A stretch of DNA of 64,000 nucleotides from Amycolatopsis thermophila. GTDB taxonomy: Bacteria; Actinomycetota; Actinomycetes; Mycobacteriales; Pseudonocardiaceae. Positions 53,601 to 61,750 of this stretch are shown in pieces (positions within the stretch are counted from its first letter, which is position 1; every line of letters begins with the position of its first letter). A model generated the notes under the pieces. The model saw only the letters and a list, made by a program, of their open reading frames with translations. It did no database searches and was not told the DNA's origin. The stretch is taken from the NCBI RefSeq assembly GCF_030814215.1, contig NZ_JAUSUT010000001.1, forward strand, positions 2,976,001 through 3,040,000, in the 5' to 3' direction. Made by a program: the position numbers and the translations under genes.

Positions 53601-54095
53601 CAGGGCCAGATCCGCGACAAGTGGGCCGCGCTCGGCTGGGAGGCCGGCGGCCTCGGCTACCCGGCCACCGACGAGCTGGGCACACCCGATGGCGTGGGCC
53701 GGTACAACCACTTCAGCAAGGACGGCTCGATCTACTGGACCCCGGCCAACGGGGCGCACTCGATCTGGGGTGCGATCCGGACGGTGTGGCAGCAGACCGG
53801 CTGGGAGGCCGGGCCGATGGGCTACCCGGTGACCGACGAGCTCACCGCGCCCGACGGGGTGGGCAAGTACAACCACTTCAGCAAGGCCGCGTCGGTCTAC
53901 TGGTCGCCGTCGACGGGTGCGCACGAGATCTACGGCGCCATCCGGGACCGCTGGGCCCGGCTCGGCTGGGAGACGTCCTACCTCGGCTACCCGACCTCGG
54001 GCGAGTTCGCCGCCGACGGCGGGCGGCGGAACAACTTCCAGTGGGGCTACATCCAGTGGTACCCGAACGGAACGGTCGTGGACCGGCGGTACTGA
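50625..54095 (+). CDS. Secreted PQQ-like propeller protein with LGFP repeats
   Basis: Exported protein of about 1156 residues. A signal peptide (HRFRRALLPLVVGALAVTATP) is followed by a PQQ-type beta propeller (about 25-520, blades such as AQPIVAGGVVIAATDNNQAYGLDPVTGAQKW), two to three choice-of-anchor D-like domains (530-830; DFGSAPVGQT, LDFGPVRTGA, YGIVAVGQPV) and five LGFP repeats to the end. The tail matches that of the protein at 44568, on the other strand. The start is uncertain: TTG 50625 has GGAGG 4 nt upstream, while ATG 50637 is 16 nt from it. Role probably at the cell wall; no substrate known. Confidence 0.83.
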   Translation: MSRKMHRFRRALLPLVVGALAVTATPTAVADNTTAAHDTLRTGWDDDESGLAPAQVSATDFGQLFAAQLDGQIYAQPIVAGGVVIAATDNNQAYGLDPVTGAQKWHVSFGKPFAAATVSCQDLTPNIGVTATPVYDPGTGTVYFTSKVDDGPDAQHPHWYLHALDAKTGAERTGFPTTIKGAPSNNPAVPFNPMTAMQRPGLLLLDGVVYLGFASHCDRTPYVGYVVGVDAANGAQTTMWATEAAASDEGGIWQSGSGLVSDGTGRIIVATGNGVAPAPGPGDLPPNTLGESVVRLQVGADGNLTPVSFFSPHDNTKLNQDDADLGSGGPMAIPAGYGNAAHPRMVVQVGKDGRIYLLDADNLGGSGQGPNGGDQVVAMTGPFQGVWGRPAFWGGDGGYVYVVGASGPLRALKYNSAAPSLTSVGTTADNFGYTSGSPVVTSSGTTSGSALVWVIYSTGPTGANAQLRAYDPVPVNGVLKLRYSAPIGTATKFSVPGTDGGRVYAGTRDGKLYGFGRPTTAVLATKPYDFGSAPVGQTTGGTVTVTANRDLTVNGVATEAPFTAALGAPVTLTKGQTLSVPVTFTPTTWGGATGSMTFTTNAGTAALDLHGQGTQPGLGASPSTLDFGPVRTGAAKELGVNIVNTGTQAETITGVTGPTGSFTSNTLPSTGTVLQPGASLTVSVVYTPSGGTDTGVPESSQFTVTSDQGSVTVPLNATALSGQPQLTLEPELVDYGIVAVGQPVTKTFTIANTGTVPLTITKAKAPEGVFHTDDPLAEGQVLPPGDELQQTVTFTPADAYPASAQYQITGDDGRGAQIVTLTGNMDPITDYYNKLGGARDSYLSDPVSGQYPTANGGEAQDFRGGTIYWSPNTGAHAVQGAILERYKAMGGPSSSLGYPVTDELATPDGIGRYNHFEQADGGSIYWSPNSGAHAIQGAIRAKWSQLGWEAGPLGYPVTDELATPDGIGRYNHFSRADGASIYWSPNSGAHAIQGQIRDKWAALGWEAGGLGYPATDELGTPDGVGRYNHFSKDGSIYWTPANGAHSIWGAIRTVWQQTGWEAGPMGYPVTDELTAPDGVGKYNHFSKAASVYWSPSTGAHEIYGAIRDRWARLGWETSYLGYPTSGEFAADGGRRNNFQWGYIQWYPNGTVVDRRY

Positions 54096-54100
54096 CGTGA

Positions 54101-54136
54101 AACGGGGAGGCCATCCGCACCGGTGGCCTCCCCGTT
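54101..54136 (+). terminator. Terminator between convergent genes
   Basis: AACGGGGAGGCCA pairs with TGGCCTCCCCGTT, 13 bp, around a 10-nt loop, 5 nt after the LGFP gene stop. It can serve the convergent reductase gene too. No T-tract. Confidence 0.85.
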
Positions 54137-54138
54137 CC

Positions 54139-55194
54139 TCACGGGATGACCTTGCGCTTGCGCAGGTCGTCGAAGATCGACAGGAACATCTCCTCGGTGT
54201 CGACGAACTCGTGGAAGCCGAACCGGCGCGCCTTGGAACCGTCGGCGATCACGTCGTAGTCCCAGCCGAACACGAAGTCGCCGAACCGCCACGCGGACAC
54301 CTCGTCGTAGGACGCGGTCAGGCCGTACCGCTCGCGCATCTCGTTCCACAGCGGTTCCTTGTCCGCCATCACGGTTTCCAGCGACATCCGCAGCGGCGGC
54401 GCGACCTCGAGGTCGAACCAGCGGGCCAGTTTCGGCCACAGGCCGCTCCACCGGAACAGGTCACCGTTGTTGATGTTGAACGCCTGGTTGGCGCAGCGCT
54501 CGTCGGTCGCCGCCCACACGGTCGCCTTGGCGAGCAGGCCGGCGTCGGTCATCTCCAGCAGCGAGGTGTAGGCGCCGGGTTCGCCCGGGAACCGCAGCGG
54601 CACACCGAGTTCCTTCGAGATCGACGCGTACACCGCGATCACCGTCGCCAGGTTCATCGGGTTGCCGAGCGCGAACCCGCACACCACCGACGGCCGCAGC
54701 GCCGACCACGTCCAGGCCTTGCCGGATTGCCGCCGCTCCAGGAAGTTCTGCTGGTCCACATTGAACTCGGGCGGCATGTGCCCGGCGTCGTCCTCGCGGG
54801 CCGGCGTCGGGAACGGGCCCAGGTGCGCGCCGTAGACCTTGTAGCCCTGCATCAGGCTGATGTGCCGCAGCCCTCGCGCGACCGGTTCGATCGCGTCGAC
54901 GAGGTTGACCAGCATGCCGACGTTCGGCGGCACCAGCTCGGCCCACGTCGGCTTGTCCTGGTAGGCCGCGTAGAAGACGTCCGTCACCTCGGTCAGGCCG
55001 CGGAGCTTGTCCCTGGCGTCGGCGGGGTCGAGGAGGTCGACCGCGATGTGCCGCACGCGCCCGCGGTCCGCGCCGCCGCGCCGGGACAGGCCGATGACGT
55101 CCCAGTCGCCGAGGGAGACCAGGTGGTCGACCAGGTTCCCGCCGATGACCCCGTTCGCCCCGGCGACCAGGGCGACCTTGCGTTCGTTGTTCAT
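54139..55194 (-). CDS. SDR oxidoreductase, PRISE-like
   Basis: Extended short-chain dehydrogenase of 351 residues. The NADP-binding GANGVIGGNL (near residue 10) and LSRRGG after the second strand suggest NADPH. The region YAAYQDKPTW, NLVDAIEP, QGYKVYGAHLGPF and PFREDDAG-type (PAREDDAGHMPPEFN) is typical of progesterone 5-beta-reductase/iridoid synthase-like (PRISE) enzymes, which reduce activated enones. ATG at 55194 is preferred over 55293. It lies convergent with the LGFP protein. Natural substrate unknown. Confidence 0.88.
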   Translation of the reverse strand: MNNERKVALVAGANGVIGGNLVDHLVSLGDWDVIGLSRRGGADRGRVRHIAVDLLDPADARDKLRGLTEVTDVFYAAYQDKPTWAELVPPNVGMLVNLVDAIEPVARGLRHISLMQGYKVYGAHLGPFPTPAREDDAGHMPPEFNVDQQNFLERRQSGKAWTWSALRPSVVCGFALGNPMNLATVIAVYASISKELGVPLRFPGEPGAYTSLLEMTDAGLLAKATVWAATDERCANQAFNINNGDLFRWSGLWPKLARWFDLEVAPPLRMSLETVMADKEPLWNEMRERYGLTASYDEVSAWRFGDFVFGWDYDVIADGSKARRFGFHEFVDTEEMFLSIFDDLRKRKVIP

Positions 55195-55349
55195 GGGACC
55201 AGCGTGCGCCGGCCCCGCCGATAAGTCGAAGTCCTCTTTGTCAGCGGAGCCATGAGCAACGTTCATGGCTCCGCCTGACGGCAGGCAGCGCAACCGTTCC
55301 CCATCGACGGACCGCCCCGCCGGCCGGGCGCCGGTGCACCTGCGGCGGC

Positions 55350-56177
55350 TCAGCCCCAGGTCCGGCCGGTGATCCGCTCGTAGACCTCGATGTAGCGGCT
55401 GCGCGTGGTCGCCACCACGTCGGCCGGGATCTCCGGCGCCGGCGGGGTCTTGTCCCAGCCGGTGCCGCTCACCCAGTCGCGCACGTACTGCTTGTCGAAC
55501 GAGAACTGCGGGCGCCCGGGCCGCCAGCGGTCAGCGGGCCAGAAGCGGGACGAGTCGGAGGTGAGGACCTCGTCGCCGAGGGTCAGCACGCCGTCGGCGT
55601 CCCAGCCGAACTCGACCTTCGTGTCGGCGACGATGATCCCGTTCCGGGCGGCCCGCTCGGCGCCGGTGCGGTAGATCGCCAGCGTCAGGTCGCGCAGCCG
55701 CTCCGCGGTCTCCCGGCCTTCCTGCGCGACGACGTCGTCGAAGGTGATGAACTCGTCGTGCCCCTCGGTGGCCTTCGTGGTCGGGGTGAAGATCGGCTCG
55801 GGCAGCTTGCTGCCCTCGACCAGGCCGGGCGGCAGCTGGACGCCGGACACCGTGCCCCGCTTCTGGTACTCCTTGAGGCCCAGGCCGGTCAGGTGGCCCC
55901 GCGCGATGCACTCGACCTGCACCATCTTCAGCGGCTTCACGCGGATGGCGCGGCCGGCGAACTCCTCCGGCACGTCGGTGGACACCACGTGGTTGGGCAC
56001 GATCTCCGTCAGGTGCTCGAACCACCACAGCGACAGCTGGGTGAGCAGCTTGCCCTTGTCCGGGATGGGGGTGGGCATCACCACGTCGTAGAGCGAGATC
56101 CGGTCGGACGCGACGAGCAGGATGTCCTCCCCGTCGGAGTAGAGCTCCCGGACCTTGCCCGCGTAGATGTGCTTCAT
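55350..56177 (-). CDS. purC: SAICAR synthetase
   Basis: Phosphoribosylaminoimidazole-succinocarboxamide synthase, an ATP-dependent step of purine synthesis, 275 residues. Conserved features are YAGKVRELY, LLVASDRISLYDVVMPTPIPDKG, RVKPLKMVQVECIARGHLTGLG, GIIVADTKVEFGWD and LTSDSSRFW with PQFSFDKQYVRDW. ATG at 56177 is chosen; an ATG at 56213 would add 12 residues. Transcribed away from a LysR gene. No other purine gene is next to it in the window. Confidence 0.95.
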   Translation of the reverse strand: MKHIYAGKVRELYSDGEDILLVASDRISLYDVVMPTPIPDKGKLLTQLSLWWFEHLTEIVPNHVVSTDVPEEFAGRAIRVKPLKMVQVECIARGHLTGLGLKEYQKRGTVSGVQLPPGLVEGSKLPEPIFTPTTKATEGHDEFITFDDVVAQEGRETAERLRDLTLAIYRTGAERAARNGIIVADTKVEFGWDADGVLTLGDEVLTSDSSRFWPADRWRPGRPQFSFDKQYVRDWVSGTGWDKTPPAPEIPADVVATTRSRYIEVYERITGRTWG

Positions 56178-56321
56178 CGTCCCGTCCCGTGTCGCTGAAT
56201 CCGCCGGGTCCATCCTACGTTGCTGCTCAGCGGGCATTGACCTCGACCTTGCTCGAGGTTCCTCCTGGTCCGGCGTCATGAACCGGGCCGCACTCTCGTC
56301 GCCGTCGCATAAGCTGCGTTC

Positions 56322-57221
56322 ATGACGCTGCGTCAGCTGGAGTACCTGGTGACGATCGTCGACGCGGGCTCGTTCACCCGCGCCGCCGAGTTGCTGCACG
56401 TGACGCAACCCGCGTTGTCGCACCAGGTGCGGGCGCTGGAGCGGGCCACCGGCGGGCCGCTGCTGGAACGGTTGCCGCGGTCGGTGCGGCTCACCCCGAT
56501 GGGGCGCGCGATGCTGCCGCACGCCCGCGCCACCCTGGCGGCGGCCCGGAAGTCGGTGTCCGCCGCGCGGCAGGCGGCGGACCTGCAGTGCGGCGAGATC
56601 ATGGTGGCGACCGTGTACTCGCTGAGCCTCGGGGTGCTGCCGCCGGTGCTCAAGGCGTGGCGGCGCGCGTACCCGGACGTGCACGTGCGGCTGTTCGAAC
56701 ACCGGCACGCGGACGAGCTGGCCGCCGCGATGGCGCAGGGCCAGGCCGACCTGGCCGTCGGACCCGCACCGTCCGATTGGGACGGTCCGGTGCATCCGCT
56801 GGGCGAGGAGGAGTTCGTCGTGGTCGTCCCACCCGGTGACCCGGCGGCCGGGTCGGCGCGGGTGCGGCTGGCCGACCTCGCCGACCGGGAGTGGGTGCAC
56901 TACGCGCCCGGCAACGGGCTGGCGGACCTGCTCGACCAGGTATGCGCGGCCGCCGGGTTCCAGCCGCGGGCCTCGGTGCGGACGGAACAGACGGCGGCCG
57001 CGCCGTCACTCGCCGCGGCCGGTCTCGGGCCGGCACTGGTCCCGGCGAACGTCCTGCCGCCGCGGTTCCCCGGGCAGCTGCTGCGCCCCGACCCGCCGGT
57101 GCGGCGCACCCTCGCCGCCTACACCCGGTCGGGCGCCGACCCGGTGACCGCCGCGTTCGCCGAAATCCTCCGCCGGAAAGCGATTCTGGTGCCCGGTCAC
57201 GTCGAGCGGTGCCTGCATTAG
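56322..57221 (+). CDS. LysR-family regulator
   Basis: A 299-residue regulator with the N-terminal winged helix MTLRQLEYLVTIVDAGSFTRAAELLHVTQPALSHQVRALE and a type 2 periplasmic-binding-like effector domain. The DNA-binding part is clear; the effector part is rich in Ala/Pro and gives no ligand hint. It is 144 bp from divergent purC, but no shared T-N11-A type site was confirmed by eye. It precedes a MarR gene on the same strand with 68 bp between. Confidence 0.9.
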   Translation: MTLRQLEYLVTIVDAGSFTRAAELLHVTQPALSHQVRALERATGGPLLERLPRSVRLTPMGRAMLPHARATLAAARKSVSAARQAADLQCGEIMVATVYSLSLGVLPPVLKAWRRAYPDVHVRLFEHRHADELAAAMAQGQADLAVGPAPSDWDGPVHPLGEEEFVVVVPPGDPAAGSARVRLADLADREWVHYAPGNGLADLLDQVCAAAGFQPRASVRTEQTAAAPSLAAAGLGPALVPANVLPPRFPGQLLRPDPPVRRTLAAYTRSGADPVTAAFAEILRRKAILVPGHVERCLH

Positions 57222-57289
57222 GCGACGCGTGATCCGTTTCGCGTTATATTCCAGCCTCCACCGGCGCTGCCGATCAACTGGGAGGGTCC

Positions 57290-57754
57290 ATGCAGGAGCG
57301 CCCCTGGCTGTCCGACGACCAGCTCCGGGCCTGGGTGCACTACCTGGGCGCGCACACGCTCGTGCAGCGCGCGCTCGAACGGCACCTGCACGAGGCCGCG
57401 GGGATTTCCCACGCCGAATACGAAATCCTCACCCGGCTGGACGGCGCACCCGGCCGTCGCATGCGAATGGGTGAGCTGGCCGCGGTGCTGTTCTCGCCGG
57501 GCAGCAGGCTCAACTACCGGATCACCCGGCTGGCCGGGCTGGGCTGGGTCCGCCGGGAACAACACCCGACGGACCGCCGCGGCCTGTACGCCGTCCTGAC
57601 CGACGAGGGGGCCGATTTCCTCCGCGGCGTCACACCCGGATACCGCCAGGCCGTCCGGCGCCACGTGGTCGCCCCGCTGACGGACGAGGAATTCGCCGAA
57701 CTCGGCCGCCTCAGCCGCAAGCTCTTCCAGCACCACCTCGCGCGGGGCGATTAG
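57290..57754 (+). CDS. MarR-family regulator
   Basis: A 154-residue winged-helix regulator. MRMGELAAVLFSPGSRLNYRITRLAGLGWVRR is the DNA-binding helix pair and HPTDRRGLYAVLTDEG the wing. GGAGGG lies before ATG 57290. It stands between LysR and a convergent hydrolase gene; no operator could be assigned. Confidence 0.87.
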   Translation: MQERPWLSDDQLRAWVHYLGAHTLVQRALERHLHEAAGISHAEYEILTRLDGAPGRRMRMGELAAVLFSPGSRLNYRITRLAGLGWVRREQHPTDRRGLYAVLTDEGADFLRGVTPGYRQAVRRHVVAPLTDEEFAELGRLSRKLFQHHLARGD

Positions 57755-57798
57755 GACACCACCACGCCGCCGCAGGCCAACCGCCGGGCGCGGGCCGC

Positions 57799-58569
57799 CT
57801 ACGACCGCTGCAGGAAGGCCGCCAGGGCCGCGTTGAAGGCGTCCGGGCGCTCCAGGTTCGGCATGTGCGCCGCGCCCTCGACGACCACCAGTTCGGCGCC
57901 CGGGATGCGGGAGTGCGTGAACTCGGCCTCGGCGACCGGGGTGTACTCGTCCTGGTCGCCGACCACGACCAGCGTGGGTACCCGGATCTCGCCCAGCATC
58001 GGCACGTAGTCGGGCCGCTCGGCCCGGCCGAGCAGCGCCGCGGCGGCGCCCTCGGGCGAGGTTTCGCGCATCATCCGGTGGACGTGCTCGGCGACGTCCG
58101 GCATCGCGGCGACGTTGGCCGGGGCGACCATCTTCGTCAGGACCTCGTCGGCGTACGGTCGGAGACCTTCTCGGAGCAATCTGGCGGCCATCTCGGCGCG
58201 CAACCGCTTCCCCTCGTCCGTCTCCGCCCGCGGCGTGGTGTCGGCGAGAACCAGCCCGCGGACCCGGTCGGCGAACAGCCGGTGCACCTCGAGGACGATC
58301 TGGCCGCCCATGGACAGCCCGCCCAGGACGAACTCGCCGACGCCCAAGCGGTCGAGGAGCCCCACGATGTCACGGGCGAACACGTCCAGCGGCGTGGTGC
58401 CGGGGACGACGGTGCTGTCGCCGTAACCGCGCAGGTCGGGGGCGATCACGCGGTGGCCGCCCGCGCCGAAGTGCTCCAGCTGCGGCGCCCACATCGACCG
58501 GTCGAACGGGTGGCCGTGGACCAGGACCAGTGCCGGCCCGGAGCCCTTGTCGTCGTACGCGATGTCCAT
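57799..58569 (-). CDS. Alpha/beta hydrolase
   Basis: Serine hydrolase of 256 residues. VHGHPFDRSMW forms the oxyanion loop, GLSMGG (about residue 94) the nucleophile elbow, VVGDQDEYTP the acid and AAHMPNLE the histidine. This pattern is close to 3-oxoadipate enol-lactonases and related esterases. ATG at 58569 is chosen; an upstream frame to 58632 crosses the shared operator. Divergent from the MocR gene with a perfect inverted repeat in between, so MocR may control it. Confidence 0.88.
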   Translation of the reverse strand: MDIAYDDKGSGPALVLVHGHPFDRSMWAPQLEHFGAGGHRVIAPDLRGYGDSTVVPGTTPLDVFARDIVGLLDRLGVGEFVLGGLSMGGQIVLEVHRLFADRVRGLVLADTTPRAETDEGKRLRAEMAARLLREGLRPYADEVLTKMVAPANVAAMPDVAEHVHRMMRETSPEGAAAALLGRAERPDYVPMLGEIRVPTLVVVGDQDEYTPVAEAEFTHSRIPGAELVVVEGAAHMPNLERPDAFNAALAAFLQRS

Positions 58570-58599
58570 GTCCCGACGGTAGGACTCGTGATAACCTCG

Positions 58600-58619
58600 G
58601 TGCAATAGAAACATTGCAC
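58600..58619. promoter_or_regulatory. Operator between hydrolase and MocR genes
   Basis: GTGCAAT (58600-58606) and ATTGCAC (58613-58619) are a perfect inverted repeat with 6-nt spacer, in the 61-bp gap between the divergent hydrolase and MocR genes. A second ATTGC-like GCAAT lies at 58624. Confidence 0.65.
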
Positions 58620-58630
58620 TCGGAGCAATC

Positions 58631-59977
58631 ATGCGCGACTACCGGGCGATCGCCGACGCGGTCGCTTCCGACATCACCGCGGGACGGCTGCGGCCCGGCG
58701 ACCGCCTGCCGCCGCAACGCCGGTTCGCCCGGCAGCACCGGATCGCGGAGTCGACGGCCGCGCGGGTCTACGGCGAGCTGGTGCGGCGCGGACTGGCGGT
58801 CGGGGAGACGGGACGCGGCACGTTCGTGCGAGCGGGGGCGCCCAAGCCGGAGTCCGCGCTCGCCGAACCCGCCGCGGCGACGGTCGACCTGGAGCTGAAC
58901 TTCCCGCTGCTGCCCGAGCAGGCGGAGCTGATCGCCGCGAGCCTCGGGCCGCTGCTGCGCCCGGACGTGCTGGGGGACGCACTGCGGCCCGCGGTCGTGA
59001 CCGGAACCGCCGCGGCCCGGGAGGAGGCCGCACGGGTGCTGGCGCGCGGCGAGTGGGCGCCGGAGCCCGGGCAGGTGCTGTTCACCGGTAACGGGCGGCA
59101 GGCCATCGCGGCCGCGATCGCCGCCCTGGTGCCGGCCGGGGAGCGGCTGGGGGTCGAGGAGCTGACGTACCCGGTGGTCAAGGGCATCGCGGCGCGCCTC
59201 GGCGTGACACTGGTGCCGCTGGAGATGGACGAGCACGGTGTGCTGCCGGACCTGCCGCCGCGGCTGCGCGCGGTGTACCTGCAGCCGGCGCTGCACAACC
59301 CGCTGGGCGTGACGATGCCGGACTCGCGGCGCCGGGCTCTGGTCGAAGAGTTGCGGGCGCGGGACCTGCCGGCGATCGACGACGGGATCAACGGCTTCCT
59401 GCGGCCGGACGTCGCGCCGCTGGCGGAGCTGGCGCCGGAACGGACGGTCGTGCTGGACAGCCTGTCGAAGCGGCTCGCGCCGGGTCTGTCGCTGGGGTTC
59501 GTCGTGGCGCCGCCCGCGTTGCGGGAGCGGTTGACCGCGGCCGTCCGGTCGGGCGGCTGGGCGGCGGCGCGGTTCCCGATGGCCGCGGCGACGCGCCTGA
59601 TGGCCGACGGCACGCTGGCGAAGATCGAGACCGCCAAGCGCGCGGACGCCTCGGCCCGGCAGGAACTGGTCCGCACGCGCCTGGCGGGGTTCGACGTGCG
59701 GGCGGACCCGCGCGCCTACCACTGCTGGTGGGAGCTGCCCGAGCCGTGGCGGGCGGAGATGTTCGTGGCGGCCGCCGCGCGCGCCGGGATCGCGGTCACC
59801 CCGGCGGCGGCGTTCGCGGTGCGGCCGGGCCGCGCGCCGAACGCGGTGCGGCCGGGCCGCGCGCCGAACGCGGTGCGGCTGGCGCTGGCCTCCCCGCCGG
59901 CGGACGTGCTGGCCGGGGCGTTGCAGACGCTGGCCACGCTGGCCCGGTCGAGTCCCGAGGACAGCGGCATCGAGTGA
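58631..59977 (+). CDS. MocR-family GntR/aminotransferase regulator
   Basis: A 448-residue fusion of a GntR winged helix (residues 1-75: ITAGRLRPGDRLPPQRRFARQHRIAESTAARVYGELVRRGL) and a class I aminotransferase-like domain. The PLP lysine is in DSLSKRLAPG and the PLP-contacting Asp in AIDDGIN; YLQPALHNPLG is the typical strand-turn. A 27-bp tandem duplication near the end repeats AVRPGRAPN at residues 396-413, just before the conserved Arg that binds substrate carboxylate. The duplication keeps the frame. It probably senses PLP or an amino acid and acts at the upstream palindrome. Confidence 0.88.
   Translation: MRDYRAIADAVASDITAGRLRPGDRLPPQRRFARQHRIAESTAARVYGELVRRGLAVGETGRGTFVRAGAPKPESALAEPAAATVDLELNFPLLPEQAELIAASLGPLLRPDVLGDALRPAVVTGTAAAREEAARVLARGEWAPEPGQVLFTGNGRQAIAAAIAALVPAGERLGVEELTYPVVKGIAARLGVTLVPLEMDEHGVLPDLPPRLRAVYLQPALHNPLGVTMPDSRRRALVEELRARDLPAIDDGINGFLRPDVAPLAELAPERTVVLDSLSKRLAPGLSLGFVVAPPALRERLTAAVRSGGWAAARFPMAAATRLMADGTLAKIETAKRADASARQELVRTRLAGFDVRADPRAYHCWWELPEPWRAEMFVAAAARAGIAVTPAAAFAVRPGRAPNAVRPGRAPNAVRLALASPPADVLAGALQTLATLARSSPEDSGIE
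59816..59869 (+). repeat. 27-bp tandem duplication inside MocR gene
   Basis: Two identical 27-bp units encode AVRPGRAPN twice. The second copy joins the conserved VRLALASP. The first copy is an insertion compared with the family pattern. Identical copies suggest a recent event. Confidence 0.85.
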
Positions 59978-60023
59978 ACGCTCGCCGCGCGGACGGGCGC
60001 CGGCGCGCCTAGGTTCGGAAACC

Positions 60024-61094
60024 ATGGCCACCGAAGACACCGACCCGCCCGCGGCCTCGGCGGCACCCGAGCCGCCCGGCGGCCTCGCCGCCGATCTGCG
60101 GGACGCGATCGCCCCGCGGACCGTCCTGCTCGTGATCGGCGTGCTGCTCCTGCAGCTCGGCTTCATCCTGTCCTACGTCGGCGCCTTCCACAGCCCGGCA
60201 CCGCACCGGGTCGCCGTCGCCGTAGTCGGTCCACAACAGACGGTCGACCGGATCAACGCCATCGAGGGCACGCCCATCGAGGCCTCCGTCAGCACCGGCG
60301 CGGACGAGGCGCGCCAACGGATCCTCACCCGCGACGTCCAGGCGGCCTACGTCGTCGACACCGCCGGCACGACCGACACCCTCCTGGTCGCCACAGCGGG
60401 CGGCCCCGCGCTCGCCACCGCCGTCGAGCAGGTGTTCACCCAGCTCGGCGCCGCCCAGCACCGCGGCCTGACCGTCCAGGACCTCGTCGCGCCGCAACCG
60501 GGCGACGGCCGCGGGCTCACCGCCTTCTACGCCGTGGTCGGCTGGCTCGTCGGCGGCTACCTCGCCGCCGCCGCGCTCGGCATCGCCAAGGGCGCCCGGC
60601 CGGCGACCCTGCGCCGCGCCGCGATCCGGCTCGCCGCGATGGTGCCGTACGCGATCGTGTCCGGGCTCGGCGGCGCGCTCGTCGTCGACCAGCTCCTCGG
60701 GGCGCTCACCGGCCACTTCGTCAGCGTGTGGTGGATCGGCGCCGCACTGACCTTCGCCGCGGCGACCGTGACCATGGCCTTCCAGGTGCTGTTCGGGGTC
60801 ATCGGTGTCGGCATCACCGTGCTGATCTTCGTGATCCTCGGCAACCCGAGCGCGGGCGGCGCCTACCAGACCGAACTGCTGCCCACGTTCTGGCGCGCGA
60901 TCGGTGACGCGCTGCCGAACGGCGCCGGAACCGCGGCGATCCGCAACGAGGTGTACTTCGGCGGGCACGCGACCGGTCGCCCGATCCTCGTGCTGCTGAT
61001 CTGGGGCGTCGCCGGGCTCGTGGTCACGGTGCTGGCCTCGGCGTTGCGGATCCGGCGGGAAAACGCCGGCGATTCCACTACCCTGACCGGATGA
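60024..61094 (+). CDS. ABC-2-like membrane protein (YhgE/DUF3533-like)
   Basis: A 356-residue membrane protein. One N-terminal helix (TVLLVIGVLLLQLGFILSYV), an extracytoplasmic domain of about 130 residues (HRVAVAVVGP to VQDLVAPQ), and five C-terminal helices give the layout of YhgE/Pip and DUF3533 transporters. No ATPase gene accompanies it. The ATG of the rhomboid protease overlaps its stop by 4 nt (ATGA), so the two are coupled, though a functional link is not known. Confidence 0.75.
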   Translation: MATEDTDPPAASAAPEPPGGLAADLRDAIAPRTVLLVIGVLLLQLGFILSYVGAFHSPAPHRVAVAVVGPQQTVDRINAIEGTPIEASVSTGADEARQRILTRDVQAAYVVDTAGTTDTLLVATAGGPALATAVEQVFTQLGAAQHRGLTVQDLVAPQPGDGRGLTAFYAVVGWLVGGYLAAAALGIAKGARPATLRRAAIRLAAMVPYAIVSGLGGALVVDQLLGALTGHFVSVWWIGAALTFAAATVTMAFQVLFGVIGVGITVLIFVILGNPSAGGAYQTELLPTFWRAIGDALPNGAGTAAIRNEVYFGGHATGRPILVLLIWGVAGLVVTVLASALRIRRENAGDSTTLTG

Positions 61095-61750
61095 AGGAGC
61101 GTTCCCTGCCCAGCGGCGAGGAAGCCCAGGCCATGATCGCCGAGGCGCGCAAGGCGCTGTGGGTCATGGTCGGGTTCCTCGCCGTCATCTGGATCGTCCA
61201 GATCGTCAACTGGGCCACCGGGTACCGGCTCAGCTTCGACCTCGGCATCGAATCGCGGGACGTGAGCTCGCTGCCGGAGATCTTCACCGCGCCGTTCCTG
61301 CACGGCAGCTGGGGCCACATCGAGGGCAACTCCGGGCCGCTGTTCATCTTCGGGTTCCTCGCCGCCTACCGAGGGGTGCGCCGGTTCTTCGGCGTCACCC
61401 TGCTCATCATCGTCGGCAGCGGGCTCGGCGTGTGGTTCGTCGCCGGTGCCAACACGATCACCGTCGGCGCGAGCGGTGTCGTACTCGGCTACTTCGGCTA
61501 CATCATCGTGCGCGGGCTGTTCGACCGCCGCCCGATCGACATCGTGATCGGGCTCGTGATGGCGCTGTGCTTCGCCTACCAGTTCGCCGCGCTGCTGCCC
61601 GCCGAGGAGGGCATCAGCTGGCAGGGGCACCTGTTCGGCTTCGCGGCCGGCGTGATCGGCGGATGGGTGTTCCGCGAGCGGCGGCGCAAGCAGGTCGAGC
61701 CCGCGCCCGCGGACCCGACGGTCACGCTGGATCCGCCGAAGCAACCCTGA
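61091..61750 (+). CDS. Rhomboid-family intramembrane serine protease
   Basis: Membrane protease of 219 residues with six predicted helices. The active-site pair is GASG (serine in TVGASGVVLGYFGY) and the histidine in WQGHLFGFAAG; HGSWGHIEGN supplies the conserved HxxN-type loop before it. It cleaves transmembrane helices of substrate proteins. Coupled to the ABC-2-like gene upstream and overlapping the 3' end of convergent mca by 29 bp. Confidence 0.9.
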   Translation: MKERSLPSGEEAQAMIAEARKALWVMVGFLAVIWIVQIVNWATGYRLSFDLGIESRDVSSLPEIFTAPFLHGSWGHIEGNSGPLFIFGFLAAYRGVRRFFGVTLLIIVGSGLGVWFVAGANTITVGASGVVLGYFGYIIVRGLFDRRPIDIVIGLVMALCFAYQFAALLPAEEGISWQGHLFGFAAGVIGGWVFRERRRKQVEPAPADPTVTLDPPKQP

